A DNA stretch of 64,000 nucleotides from Plectrocnemia conspersa (Eukaryota; Arthropoda; Insecta; Trichoptera; Polycentropodidae), in contig VTFK01000461.1 in the NCBI GenBank assembly GCA_009617715.1, positions 186,001 through 250,000 of the forward strand, written 5' to 3'. The notes beneath the pieces were generated by a model. The model ran no database searches, had not been told where the DNA came from, and saw only the letters and a list, made by a program, of their open reading frames with translations. Shown here in pieces: positions 47,401 to 59,715 of this stretch; position 1 is the first letter of the stretch, and each line of letters opens with the position of its first letter. The translations under genes and the position numbers were made by a program.

Positions 47401-47660
47401 AATCACGTTAACTAATCCGACATGGAAATCCCGGGTAACTATGTATGTGGGCCGGTTGTAATTTTTTTGACCCGTGGAAAACAAGGAAACGCCTTCATAA
47501 ACTTTCGCCGTTTGTATTATGGATGTGACGTTTTTGCGAATTGGATTTTGCCGAGGGGGGAGAGCGAAATGCCCGCGGCATGTTTTTGACTTAAATATTT
47601 AATGTGACTACCGTGAAATGGCGCTGGAACCTGATTAGATATCCTGATCCTAGGATGAAT
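47401..47660. other. GC-elevated island, no supported gene
   Basis: Mixed composition: GGAAATCCCGGGTAAC, TTGCCGAGGGGGGAGAGC, AATGCCCGCGGCATG (the last containing ATGCCCGCGGCAT, an imperfect palindrome). Stops in all frames. Candidate conserved noncoding DNA. Confidence 0.35.
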
Positions 47661-48560
47661 TCTAAAGGCTTGTTTTTACACCACATACACAAAAAAAACA
47701 GCATTTCCATGTAAGATCCTTTCGGGAAAGAAAGTAATTTTGCGGACTGACTGCTGAATTTTTAATAAACGAAAACGCAAAAAATCAATACCGAACCGAT
47801 ACTTTGTTCGAGGTAAGAAATGTAATAATTCCACGAAATACAAACGATATTTATAATTCACGTGCTCGATATGTGGATATTTGATATTGGCCTTTCTTGA
47901 AATGTAATCATAGTGTTATTAAATATGAAAGATTATAGGGAATTGAATCGGTGATCAAGGATATATCAAATGTTATTCCTTAATTTATATTTATACAAAT
48001 AAAATAAACAACCGATTCAATACAATTATAATTAATAGCATTTTTTTCTTCAATTAATTTGACCATAAATAAATCAATTGTAAACATATTTTTATGTGAT
48101 TTACTTAAAAATGAAATTCATCAGATTATTAAGCCCTTTATTTAACCCAGTAGTTAAATCTTATTACTTTCTAACCCAATTAAGTATTACTTAAATAATA
48201 ACTTTCTTATACATTTTGCTTTAAACAATTGTGGTTCGTTTGACTTTGGCCATGGAAATTATTATATTGATTATTAAATAAAAAATATTTGACTAAAGTG
48301 ATATATAAAATTTTTTTTTTTTTATATATGAGCAAATAAAGCAAATATTTCGTATCCTAAAAATTATATTTCTTGCTAACTTAGATCTTAAGAGGTAGTC
48401 AAAACAAACTTTTTAAGTAATCGTCGAGTGTTTCTCAGTATAACAATTATCTTTAAGCCTCGATTTATAAGCTATTAAATTCTGCTCATTACACATAACA
48501 TAACATTTTTTATTCCATATATATATATAATGTATGAGTTTATTTATAGTAAATACGACA
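47661..48560. other. Mostly AT-rich noncoding DNA
   Basis: Some mixed sequence to about 47870, then A+T-rich. No gene. Confidence 0.5.
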
Positions 48561-49270
48561 TAAAACTATCGGTTGTTATTTATTGTAAAATCGGTCTATT
48601 AACTTTGTTGTACTTCGATAGAAACAATATTCGAAATACATATATTTCATAAGCTAAAGATATAAATATACAATATTCTAGGCAGAAACGTCGTGACTTA
48701 TCGAGCTGAATATGATTTTCCGGTCGAAAGGGAAACTCTTTCCGCGAAATCTTTCCACCCATCTTTCTTTTTTTCCCTTTTCAACGTGCTTGAGTGTTTT
48801 TTTCCTACTATCGGCTCCACAATAAAATTGATAATAAAATGATACATTGCCGCCTTTCACCGTTTCTGAACCACCCCAACTCAAATGTATTAGTCTACCT
48901 GCGAAAAAACTCCATGATTTATATCCAGGACGAAAGGAAATAATAAATCGAAGAGTAATAAAAAACCAAAAGGATTACCATAATTTAGCGATTTATAAAA
49001 ATTATCAATTAGTTTTAATTATACTGATTTATGGTATTTTTCAAGGTATTAAAAGTTCAGGACTCATTAGCATAATCGTTTGACCCGCTTTCTACTTTCG
49101 GCAATCGGCAAAGGATCCGATATTACCTTTTTTGCATTAAGACAGAAAATTGCTGGTTCTTCTTTCAAAGGAAAATAAGAAAAAAAGGGCTTTGAATTTT
49201 GGGTGCCGGGGGTGCAATTTCATTATGGTGTTGAATTTGAAAACACGTTGCGGAAATGCTCCTAGACAAT
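48561..49270. other. Mixed-composition island, no supported gene
   Basis: Balanced patches at 48690-48910 and 49080-49265 (GGGTGCCGGGGGTGC, AATCGGCAAAGGATCCG). Several short open stretches on both strands have no known domains. Candidate conserved noncoding DNA. Confidence 0.3.
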
Positions 49271-51100
49271 CAAGAATTCACTAAATATTTATAAGTTGTT
49301 TTATAAATTGAAAGTATAATATGCGTTAAGTTAAAGTGGCTATCTAGTTTCATAATATCTCAAAGGCACGATTTTTAATGTACCCTTGAGAATAATATTT
49401 TCTATGAAATATTATACACACAACTTGCGAGCTTTCTATGTTTAAATGTGATATCTAAAATAAAATATATTGCTATTTTTTACAATTACTATATATTTTC
49501 TTTCGTGTATATCTATATTTAAAATAGTATAAACACACATTTTTAATGCCATCATCACACCGTTATTTTTTAAACAACGGTGTAACAAACCTTTCGGTTA
49601 AATTAAAATGATGTTGCAATAGATATTTTATATTATATCGAATTTTCGATAAAGTAATATTATAGAATATTTTTAATAATATTTAAGAATCGTTTCATTT
49701 AAATAGATAAGTATATTTGTATATAAATTCAATATTTATAAAGAGATTTAATTTATTATTAAATATTTGCAAACAAAATTTAATTATTGCTAATTAGACA
49801 CAGGCAAAGTAAAAGTATTTTTATGGAAAAGTCGCAGGCAAAATTTTCAATGGTAATGTTTAGTTTGCGTTTAATATACCGTAAAAATAAACTATCTTTT
49901 TTAATTAGTAATATATAATTGTGAAAATAGTGTAAATATTATATTATTTTAGTTAACATTATGGATTCAGTAAACATTATTATAGTTTTGTTACCTTTTT
50001 ATATAACAAAATGCACATATTTTATTTTTCAATTCGAGATGAATTGACTGATTATTTTATGATGGGTAATAAATTACAAAAAACTATTTCATTTTTTAAA
50101 ATACTTACATAAGTATAGTAATGTTAATAAACGATAAAAAATAATGCATTCCATACTTAAAATAAATATGAAATGTATTGTTTTCTATCGCTTTTCTTAA
50201 AGCTCAGTTACAATATGTTAGCAGAAGTAATTAACAATATTAAACTATTTATTTTATCTCTCTGTACAAGATTAATTAAGTTAGGGTGAATTATTTTCCA
50301 TTTAAACAAACATTTTTAATTGACTTGTTAGATTCTTACAACTTAGTTATTTCGGAAAAATAAGTTAAATGTAGTTTTAAGATACTTAGAAAAAATAATT
50401 ATTTTTGAAGTTATTTCATAAATTTACATTTTAAAAAAAATACAAATTTAAACTATTATTCTAAAGTTCACATTAAAAATTAAGTAGCAAAATTATTAAG
50501 AATTGACAAAATGATTTGAAAAAATATATAATAGCATAAAAATAGAGCTTGTATTTTTTAACAAAAACAACACCTAATTTTTTTTCGTTGAGATATTACC
50601 ATTTTAATTGTTAAAATAATAATTCTATAACATTGACGCATATTTTTTGACTTTAATATTTTGCGGTTGCTATATATTGCTACTGCAAAATGAATTATTA
50701 CTCCTGTATGAGGTTTATTAAATATATTATAGTATTTAAAATAAATAAAGTAAGGACAATTGAAACATAACTGAGTCATAGGACAAAAATAGTATAATTT
50801 GATAAGACCATATACATGTATGTCTCGTTAACCTTATTAAAAATATTTTTATATATATTTTCTCAATAATATATGTCTCAAAATTTTACATTATTCATAA
50901 ATATGTTCTATTATTACTTACAATATTTATAAATTTATATACTAGATAACAAAACTCGAGTCTCTCTTTTTCTTAAATTTATTATATAAAAAAAATATTA
51001 AATTATTAATATATGCACAAATTTATTTTTCTTAAGGATGAGCTTAAAAGCTCAACCGTAATTTATAACGAAATGATTACGTCAATAAAAATTCTTGTAA
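49271..51100. other. AT-rich noncoding DNA
   Basis: Very A+T-rich; no coding signal, RNA gene or repeat recognised. Confidence 0.6.
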
Positions 51101-51480
51101 TTTTAAATATATAACTTTCCATGTGATATTAACATAAGCTCGCAAATCGAAGCTCGAATTAAGCTTCATTTGCGTTGAAAATTCAAACGGGACGCGCGTA
51201 CTTGCGCAAGATCGCGATACGTGTCTCGACTTACGCCATAGCGACACCTGTTTTATGCTAATCTAATAGTGAAATTGACGTGTCGACTCTGTCGGAACAC
51301 GCCTTGGCAAGGAATTTATGTAAATCGTCGACTAAATCAGGAAACACGCCGGCAATATACGGGTGCAATATGTCCCCTGGGGTAGTTATCGTTTTTTTAC
51401 GTTGTATTCGTGTACCACGATGAATGTACGCATCTACGTACGTTGAAATGTGCTTCATTAGATTCTTTATTTAAAGATAC
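51101..51480. other. GC-elevated island, no supported gene
   Basis: Mixed block with CGGGACGCGCGTACTTGC, AAGATCGCGATACGTG and CACGCCGGCAATATACGG. The 66-codon minus-strand open stretch (51258-51458) has no known domain. Candidate conserved noncoding DNA. Confidence 0.35.
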
Positions 51481-52010
51481 TACAGCTTATAGATTTGCAT
51501 GTATTTGCTTTAAATGTATCTGACTACACTCCGCTACAACGCCATTCATCCACTCCTTGTTATATTGTATAAAAAATATTTAAAAAAAAAATAATCAATA
51601 CGTTTGTAGATAATACAGCAACGATATTAAAAGTCAGTTTCGTGTTTAATAAAGCTACAAATACCCGCATATACGAATATAGAAGCAAACGGGTTGACTT
51701 ATAAATATTTATACGGGTCACTTTTGATGGAATGTAATTAAAGCTCGTCGAGCTTTTTATATGTCTCATCTGAGCTTGATGTCGCAATAACGGGCCGTCG
51801 AAATTAACGACGCAGTTAGTAGAGCGACGCGGTCAAATATGTTTTTTTTTTTTTTTTGATAAAGTTTTTATGCAAATACGGTGTTTAATAACGGCGGCAG
51901 TACAAAGAGGCGACGCTTAAAATGATACCGCGTAATGTTTTTTTTAACGTTGTAATAATTTCGCCGATATTAAAAGCAAGTCGTGCGTAAATATGTTGTA
52001 GCAACGTGCT
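51481..52010. other. Noncoding DNA with a second GC-elevated patch
   Basis: 51720-52000 is again mixed (AACGGGCCGTCGAAATTAACG, AACGGCGGCAGTACAAAG) with two long poly-T runs. No gene. Confidence 0.35.
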
Positions 52011-52837
52011 TGGCAATTTATCAGAGTGTGATAGCCTTTTACAGCTTAATAACCATCGTTTTTATTATCTCTGGCATATGTATGTAGTGTATTCGTTAAA
52101 AAATTACCAACACAGGTGTTTATCAAAAATACTGATTGCGAGGTTTTTATTCGGTCGGGAGTACTTATATTTTATTTTTCATCTATTAAATCACGCTGTT
52201 AAGCATTTTCATTCAATCTAATAAATCTTCATTATCTACAAGTGAAGTAGCTAAATGACACAAAAATTTTCTTTCTATCGCAATTTACGCTATTTTTTTT
52301 TTTTTTTACATTCAGCAAAACTTTTATCTCTAAATCTGACGTGAATTAATTGCATATCATCGATTTACCCGGACAACTATAAATCAATTTTTTTTTTCAT
52401 TATAAATTTATTGGAGTTTCTTCAGTATTTTATTGTATTTCGATATACAACAGAGTATTCAATATCACCCTTAAAGTTGTAAGACTTGTTTACTGTTCCT
52501 TATAGTTAAATACTGTACATCTAAATTAGCTTAAGGATAGATTTATATACGAGCATCTCTACTGTCAGTCGAAAAGTTTTGCCCATTAGACAGTTATATT
52601 TTCTTAGACTAAATCTTAGTTGTTGTTTTTTCATATATGAGTTATCCAGGAAAGCCTTCTGTCTATGTGCATCCCCGAATACTTTGCATCATTTGATTAT
52701 GAAAATATTACGGTATTTATTCAGATGGATAGACAAGGTTTTACGTTTCAAACCTGAAACGTTTTCAAATGGAGAATTTGAATGCATAACTTTGAAATAA
52801 TTGACTATTCTGCAAAATTTTAAGTGTTCCACTTCTA
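52011..52837. other. AT-rich noncoding DNA
   Basis: A+T-rich with poly-T runs. Open stretches at 52006-52221 and 52579-52800 have no recognisable domains. Confidence 0.5.
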
Positions 52838-52910
52838 GTCGGAATAGCGTAGTCCGTTAGGCGTAGACTATTAACCCAGAAGCTACGAGTTCGAATCTCC
52901 GCAGCATTAT
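52838..52910 (+). ncRNA. tRNA-like sequence (tRNA-derived SINE head or tRNA pseudogene)
   Basis: TAGCGTAGTCCGTTAGG (52845-52861) resembles a pol III A box and GAGTTCGAATCTC (52887-52899) a B box, at tRNA-like spacing. A full cloverleaf does not form: the T-stem has only three pairs next to the loop and the acceptor ends do not pair. This points to a SINE head or degraded tRNA copy rather than a functional tRNA. The 3' side becomes A+T-rich within 15 bases. Confidence 0.35.
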
Positions 52911-53237
52911 TTCATTTAATTTAAAAATAGGCAAATATTAAAAAGCGGCCCCAGCTTAAAAGCGACATTGATTGATTAATAATTAATATTGACATAATAA
53001 GTTAAATTTATTTAAATATAGATGTCACTGATTTTAAATCATCTTTGAGTCTAGTGGATTTTATGTATTATCTATCCGTTTTAATGTATTGTGCTTACAA
53101 TTATAGAAGTAAAATCTATGAAAATGACCCAATACCAGCTTAGACCTATAGAATGATTTTATTAAAATCCATATATAAGCAACTAAGCAGCAGTTATATT
53201 TTATTCGTTAGATTTGGACGAGCTTAGTCGAAACCTC
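52911..53237. other. AT-rich DNA left of the nested retrotransposon
   Basis: Unique A+T-rich sequence. No gene. Confidence 0.55.
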
Positions 53238-53250
53238 AGAGTTGTCAGAA
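53238..53250. repeat. 13-bp target-site duplication of the Jockey element, left
   Basis: AGAGTTGTCAGAA, repeated exactly at 57743-57755 after the poly-A tail. Confidence 0.8.
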
Positions 53251-53724
53251 TACCAGCTGGTGTTCCTCAAGGAAGTATACTTGGCCCGTTTCTCTTCATT
53301 CTATATACTAATGATATTCCAATGTTAAAAAATACCAAACTCTCAATGTACGCTGACGACACCGCAATCCTTACTAGTTCTTATGGTCTTAAACCTATTG
53401 CAGTCAAACTTCAAAAATCCCTTGAAAACTTAAAAAAATATTTTATGAAATGGAGAATTAAAATTAATCAAGACAAAACAGAAGCTATAATATTCACTAA
53501 GCGTAGACAACCCTTGCCTGCACCCATTAAAAGTGAACAAGGGCATAACATTGAATGAAGAGCGAGCGTTAAATACCTGGGTATACACCTGGACTCCAGA
53601 CTAAAATTCAATAAACATATAACTGAACTCCGGTCGAAAGGGCTCGGCGCCATTGCGGCTCTAAAATCAATATTTAATAGAAAAAGTGCGCTTACAATAA
53701 AAAATAAAATTCTAGTCTATAGAC
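53251..53724 (+). pseudogene. Jockey reverse transcriptase, part 1
   Basis: AGVPQGSILGPFLFILYTND is motif B; MYADDTAIL is motif C with both aspartates; WRIKINQDKTEAIIFT is motif D; VKYLGIHLDSRL is motif E. A stop at 53556 (just before the RASVKYLG block) breaks the frame. The motifs and spacing are those of the Jockey clade. The protein would reverse-transcribe the element's mRNA. The open frame extends a little upstream into flanking DNA by chance. Confidence 0.85.
53717..53724. repeat. 8-bp target-site duplication of the hAT element, left
   Basis: CTATAGAC, identical to 57053-57060. Eight bases is the hAT hallmark. Confidence 0.9.
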
Positions 53725-54970
53725 CAGTGGTTCTTAACCGGTGCACCGCGGTGCACCAGTGCACCGCGAGCTTATTGCAAGTGCACCGCGAGACAATTGG
53801 TAAAAACAAAAATTCCGCAAAATAGTAAAATTTTAATGTTTCAATCAATTTATATTTTATTATAGTCGTGATACCCCACAATGGATAAATTTATTACCAA
53901 ACGAAATTGTGAATCAGAACAAAATATTAATGACACTGGGAGTACAAGTGGAAGAAGTAGTGAAGATGTTACTAGACATCATACCTCTCATACAAAAGAA
54001 AATATATCCAGTAAAATAAAAAAAATAATGGACAGTATTCTGAAGAATATTTACGTTTCAGTTTTACTAGCATCAATGAGGAAGGATATCACATTCCACT
54101 ATGTGTTGTATGTGGAGAAAAACTGTCCAATAGCGCGATGTATACTGACAAGTTAGATCGCCACTTCACTACGAAGCACGCCGATCTTGCATCAAAAGTA
54201 AAGATTACTTCAAAATATTGTTAAACATGCAAAATAAACGAGCGAAATATTTTGAAAAAACTGTTAAAATTTCCGTTAAAGCACAACTGGCGTCATACAA
54301 GATTGCTGAATTGATTGCTGTACAATTAAAACCACATACTATAGCAGAGTCTCTAATTTTACCTGCATATTGTGAAATAGAAAAAAATATGTTTGGTGAT
54401 GAAGCAAAAAGGAAATTATGAAAATTCCTCTTTCAAACGATACAAAACCAAATGTATATCGAATTAGTAAACACTTGTTTGAGCCTGCAATATTGAAGAA
54501 AACATAATTCTTAAAAAGTAGAGGGACCCGCAAGTTAATATGTTGCATACAAAAAAAACGGCATCAAAAAAACCGATAGGGTGAGCGCTACGCCGCCGTG
54601 CGACCAACGGCGGGTTAAAGGATTTGTAACCCTTGCAAAGACAAGAAAACCTAATATTATATTTACACACTGTTTTTTACATAGAGAATCTTTAGTTTCG
54701 AAAACATTACCAGCAACACTAAAACCTGTACTAAATTAAGTTATAAATATAGTGAATTTCATAAAATCAAGACCTTAAAAAACACGCATGTTTAAAAAAC
54801 TTTGCATTTCTATGGAAGCTATGTACGAGTGTTTGCTTTTTCACACTGAAGTCAGGTGGTTATCTAAGGGTAAAGTTTTATCCCAATTCATAGAACTTAA
54901 GAATGAATTGTTAATCTTTTTTCGAAATGAAGGTATGGATGATTTCGTAAAATGTCTTCAGAATAATGAT

Positions 54971-56045
54971 TATTTATTTATTTATTTATTTTATTAATTT
55001 ATTTAGCTTAATAGCTAATCTTTACATCTAACAAATTTAGTAAACATATATAAAAATATATAAAAAATACATAACAGAAAGAAAAAAAAAAAAAAATATA
55101 CAATAATAAAAAGTCTTAATATTATAATTTATTTCTATATGTACGAAGGTTTTTTTTTATTCCATTTATGAAACCCGTTATTTTTTGCTGTTTCAGTTTC
55201 TCTTGGAAGACTATTATATAAATCAAAACCTCCGTACATAATTCCCCTAGCCGTACTCGTTTTCTTATACTTAATTATCTTTAAATTTTCTCTATTTCTA
55301 GTATTATATTTATGTACATCTTTAATTCTTATTAAATACTTATTAAAATATTTTGGTAACATATTATTTTCTAACTTATATATAAATACTAAAACATTCA
55401 TACTCAATATTTCTTGAACATTCAACCATTCTAATCTATCAATCATACTTTTTTTACAATTAGTTAATCTATTTTTATTTAAAATTACTCTCATTGCCCT
55501 ATTTTGTAATTTTTTGCAACATTTGTTTATCTAATTTATTTAACATATTTAATAATAGTGTTGCACAATAATTAAAAAATGGGGCAATATTATACTATTG
55601 TAAATTATTTTTTTTGTATTTATACTTAATATATTTTTTAATCTAAATAATAAACCTATTTTTCTACTATTTTTTTTAATATGTAATTACAATGTTCTTT
55701 AAAATTTAATTTTGTATCAACAATTACTCCTAAATATTTTATATTATCCACTATTTCTATACTAGAGTTATTTATTTCTATTTTGGTACTATTATCTAAC
55801 ACATTTTTATAATTAATAAACATACATTTAGTTTTATTCTTATTTAATTTAAGTACATTATTCTTTAACCATATTTCTAATATACTTAATTCATTATTTA
55901 AATTATTTACAATTTCTTTAATGTTATCACCTATGCAATACATTAATGTGTCATCCGCAAATAGATGAATTTTACATTTTTTTACGTTATTAACTATATC
56001 ATTAATATACAAAACAAATAACAATGGTCCTAATTTAGACCCTTG
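54971..56045 (-). mobile_element. 5'-truncated CR1/Crack-like retrotransposon inside the hAT
   Basis: Minus-strand element of 1,075 bp. Its 5' edge (56045) lies inside RT motif B, and its 3' end is a (TAAA)n tail at about 55010-54971. Removing it joins hAT codons for ...NND to WYAKVAYLAD in frame, which fixes both edges. No target duplication of more than a base or two is visible. Confidence 0.8.
55135..56045 (-). pseudogene. Reverse transcriptase C-terminal part, broken
   Basis: From 56045: QGSKLGPLLFVLYINDI (motif B), IHLFADDTLMY (motif C, FADD intact), WLKNNVLKLNKNKTKCMFIN (motif D) and IKYLGVIVDTKLNFKEH (motif E). After a broken stretch 55655-55500 the frame at 55494-55135 gives CKKSMIDRLEWLNVQE and VHKYNTRNRENL. 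The HKYNTR block is common in the C-terminus of CR1/Crack/Daphne-type elements. Clade placement is by motif style only. Confidence 0.75.
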
Positions 56046-57052
56046 TGGTATGCTAAAGTGGCATATTTAGCAGATATTTTTAATTACCTAAATAACGTTA
56101 ACACAAGCGTTCAAGGAAAAAACGAAAAATTGATGACATCCATTGACAAATTGACAGGATTTCAAAAAAAAATAACTCTTTCGAAAAATCGAATAATAGA
56201 AAAAAAAAGTAGATATGTTTCCTTCACTTAACAAAAACATTCCCAAGGGAGTTATTTCCGCAATAATAGAACATTTAACTTTATTGGAAGAAAAAATTGC
56301 ACATTATTTTCCATTCTTAAATATAGAAAATTATGACCGGATACGAAATCATCAAATTAGTCTCATTGTCGACTGATCGTACTCTAAAAATTAAATTTTC
56401 CGAAATAACTATGAAGAATTTTTGGATTACTGTCCAAGAGGAATAATCAGTTCTTTACATGAAGGCACTGACAATTTTGTTACAGTTTTCAACATCATAT
56501 TTATGTGAGCGTGGTTTCTTAACAACAACTAATATGAAAACTAAAAAACGAGAAAGACAAAAAAAATTTAAACGAAGAATTCAGGGTAACTACATAAAAT
56601 ATTCGACGTAATATTTCTGATATCTGCAAAAGCCAACAAGCTCAGGTATCACATCAATTAATTTTTGATTGATCATATAAATTTTATTATGCTAAGCAGG
56701 AACGTCATTTTTGGTAAACAAATGGGGGAAAATGCACCACTTAGATTTGCCACCCAAAGAGCACCTTTAATTATTAATAAAAATATTTTTAATAAAACAC
56801 GTAATTAAAAATTGGTTCTAGGGCAAAATTAACTACCTAAATTTATTTTCAATACTAAACTTTTTTATATAATTGAATTTAAAAAAATATGTAAAAAATT
56901 TTCATGTAATTTTGTATGTAACTATTATTTTTTTTAAATATGTAATAAAAATTATGTCCACATATTTTTTTCGACCTCTTAATTCTGGTGCACCGCCACT
57001 TTTTCCCATGATCAAAAGTACACCGTGACTTTGAAAAGGTTAAGAACCACTG

Positions 57053-57060
57053 CTATAGAC
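57053..57060. repeat. 8-bp target-site duplication of the hAT element, right
   Basis: CTATAGAC, identical to 53717-53724. Confidence 0.9.
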
Positions 57061-57380
57061 AATTAATCAGACCTGTTTTAACTTACGCTTGTTCAGTGTG
57101 GAGTAACGCGAGTAATAGTAATTTTAATAAACTTCAAGTAATCCAAAATAAAGCCATACAAATAATTTATAATACACCGTTTTATACTAACCTTAAAGAA
57201 CTCCACACCAAACATTTAATTCCTACCATTAAAGAATACTGTTATTATCAAACCGAAAAATACTATAAAAAAATCTCGCGAGACCACGCAAACCCACTAA
57301 TTTCAAGAATCGGTGATTACGACAAAGCAAAACTTAAATTTAAATACAAACATAAAATGCCTAAGCACATATTGCTTTGA
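57061..57380 (+). pseudogene. Jockey reverse transcriptase, part 2 (C-terminal)
   Basis: Resumes as QLIRPVLTYACSVWSNASNS, the thumb-region block (consensus ILKPIWTYGSQLWG.AS.SN) typical of Jockey, then VIQNKAIQIIYNTPFYTN. The frame continues to 57380, where the reading ends at a natural-looking C-terminus. Confidence 0.8.
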
Positions 57381-57742
57381 TGCAGTTAAGCTCATCACAG
57401 TGTCATCAGTTTCAGGTCTACAGGGCTAGGTTTATTTACCTTTGTATGTGTTTTATTTTGTATATTATGTATTTTGTATAATTTGTTTTTCTCACCTGCT
57501 TCATTCTTTTCCAAAATTTTTTTTTTTTTTTTTGGATTTTTTAAATTTGTAAAAGGTTTTATGTATTTTTCCTTTAATTTAGTATACTCTCGTATAATTT
57601 ATTATTCTTTTTATGTTATTGTATACCTTAACAATTTGTAAACAATGTAAATGGTTATGAACCAGTATTGTGCATTTAATATATCTGTATGCTATTTTAC
57701 CTATGTCTATTTAAGAAATAAACTTTTATAAAAAAAAAAAAA

Positions 57743-57755
57743 AGAGTTGTCAGAA
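57743..57755. repeat. 13-bp target-site duplication of the Jockey element, right
   Basis: AGAGTTGTCAGAA directly after the poly-A tail. Confidence 0.8.
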
Positions 57756-59295
57756 GATTCAAAGCTCCGAAAAATAAAGTTTTTTATATGTATGTTTTAA
57801 ATATACTTTTTAGTGTATAAACAATTACCAATATTACCTAAATAAATAAATTAAATAATAATAATATATACTTAGTTAATTTATTATGCGCAATGTCAAT
57901 AATTTAATCATATGCAAATTTGGCAATGATATTATATAGATCCAGGTACCAATAGTCAAATTTCAAAAGTAAACATTTTGTTTATATCCTTTGATCTACT
58001 TGTATCGAGCTTACTAATAGTAACAAATAAATATACTGGCTTTTAGCAAGTCTTTATGACGTTCAATGAGTCGCCCATGACAATACTACAGTATAAGGAT
58101 TGTTCTTAAAGGAATTAAGTATAAATATAAATTTAACATAAGTGTTAAAGAACATTTGATTTCAATAAAGCCATATTTGATTTGTTAGTGACACTTCAAT
58201 TATCTTGTAATTAAACACATACTTAATGTATCGTGTGTAGTTTTATCGAATCAATCATTATTGCTAATTTATTTATTATTAAAAGTTAAATGTAATATTT
58301 TTTTAAATAATCAATAAAGTCCACTATTTATTATTAACGTGTATTTATGTGCGGTTTGGCGAAAAGGTTTCGTATATATTTCGGAAATCAATAATCTAGA
58401 TAATGTGGCTCTTATATACCTCTTTATAAAGTATAGTCTTATCCTTGATATAAAAATGTAAGCTTAATACTATCTGATGCTACTTAGCTTTTTGTTTTTA
58501 GAGATTACTTTCTTTGCTTACAAGATCATGCTTAATATTTAATCTAACTAAAACACGATTTGTTACTCAGCTTAAAAACTCTGCTTGTCGCTCATTAATT
58601 TTTCATTTCCCTTTTAGTTTGTCGTAACTAAAGAGAGGTGTGCTTCTTACTGCGTAAATTGTGCTTTTTCAATATCTACTGTTTTTTTTTTTATTTTTAA
58701 TATTTTTTTTTTATCACATTTGTAACTAAGTAAGATTACTATTTGATTGAAAAATAAGTAAAATATGTTACTTTTAAAAACTGTCGATTTTATTGAGATT
58801 GGTTAAACATAAATGCTTATGTATATTTATAGTAAAAATAATACTTGATTTAATGCGATCATACTGTTAGTGTGTATAATAATTTAACTTGTTCCAAATA
58901 TTTAATAAGTAGTTCAATTGTCAGTTTATTATTTGCAGTAACAATCTTCTGTCTAAGATAGACCATGACACTTTAAATATAATATTTTATTGTACAAACA
59001 AAGATAAGAACACAAAGGAATATTGACAAATACTATGTATATAGGTAATATTTGTTGAGCATGGCCTAAAATCAATTAAAGACAACCAATCAATAACAAG
59101 CAGAGATCCTTTGTTTATATCATTTATACACACTACAAACTTATTCCTGCTAGTCAGTTTAATTAATAACGTGGAGATAATTGTGCGTAATTTTTCAAAC
59201 CACCCCTTGAAAATTGTACCCTTTACGTTATATTTTATTTGGCTCTGTTTAACGTCATCTCAGTAACGCAGTAATTTTTTCGTACAGAAAAATAA
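57756..59295. other. AT-rich noncoding DNA
   Basis: A+T-rich. No gene, RNA gene or repeat recognised. Confidence 0.6.
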
Positions 59296-59715
59296 TTTTC
59301 CTGCAAATATCCGGAAATTTCGCAGAATTAAAAATTAATTTCGATTAAACTTTCAGAGAAAAGACACCGCGCTGACCTTGCGGGACATTTATAAGTGATA
59401 AAAGAGTGGCCCAACACAAAGGGTTCATTAGGGCCTTCTCGCGAGGGGCGAACATATGTGCGACGATGCGTCGACAAAGGGCCCGTTGATGGAGTCGCCC
59501 GGGACGTGTGAGCCTTGAAAAATAGCCCGGAAGAGCCCGGCACGTCCACTCTGGTCGTTTGTTTCCTTACCTCCCTTAACTCTTAGGGTAGCACTTCTCA
59601 AAGTTTTACTAACTGTGTAATATTTCACAGTATTTTCTTCGTCTTTTTTAGCTTCACTGAAGGTCTGATCCATATTCCCATGGACATGCCAAAGTCCCAT
59701 TACTTTTTTTGACAT
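59296..59715. other. GC-elevated island, no supported gene
   Basis: Strongly mixed from 59360 to 59580 (GACACCGCGCTGACCTTGCG, GATGCGTCGACAAAGGGCC, AGTCGCCCGGGACGTG). Two overlapping minus-strand open stretches of 73 and 95 codons (59328-59715) have no recognised domain. Candidate conserved noncoding DNA or, less likely, an unrecognised exon. Confidence 0.35.

Larger units (their letters stand above)
53881..56672 (+). pseudogene. hAT transposase with BED finger, broken and interrupted
   Basis: Starts at 53881 as MDKFITKRNCESEQN. After a frameshift near 54020 it reads EEYLRFSFTSI, then a BED-type finger with CVVC and, ~20 residues on, DRHFTTKH. Around 54670-54940 CFLH-RESL, HTEVRWLSKGKVL and IELKNELLIFF match the second half of the RNase-H-like domain. 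After the insertion it resumes WYAKVAYLADIF at 56046. The C-terminal dimerisation block is LQFSTSYLCERGFL near 56480, then NISDICKSQQAQVSHQLIFD ending at 56672. The segment 54430-54670, where the first catalytic aspartate should be, is unrecognisable and contains a GC-rich foreign-looking patch. Non-functional. Confidence 0.8.
53725..57052 (+). mobile_element. hAT (ZBED/Charlie-like) DNA transposon, itself interrupted
   Basis: 3,328 bp with 15-bp terminal inverted repeats CAGTGGTTCTTAACC on both ends and a perfect 8-bp duplication. Subterminal GTGCACCGCGGTGCACC strings follow the left tip; GGTGCACC and AAGTACACCGTGAC occur near the right. It encodes a broken BED-finger transposase in the same orientation. 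54971-56045 is a foreign minus-strand retrotransposon, leaving ~2.25 kb of hAT sequence. Confidence 0.92.
53251..57742 (+). mobile_element. 5'-truncated Jockey retrotransposon split by a hAT element
   Basis: Host parts are 53251-53724 and 57061-57742, about 1.16 kb in all. It starts inside the reverse transcriptase (just before motif B) and ends with a 3'UTR, an AATAAA signal near 57716 and a poly-A tail to 57742. A perfect 13-bp target duplication flanks the whole, confirming insertion by target-primed reverse transcription. The hAT insertion with its own duplication splits the frame at 53724/57061. Confidence 0.85.

Noticed and set aside
59328..59715. Two overlapping minus-strand open stretches of 73 and 95 codons
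   Set aside because: No known domain, different frames over the same GC island, and no clear splice sites; kept only as an island.
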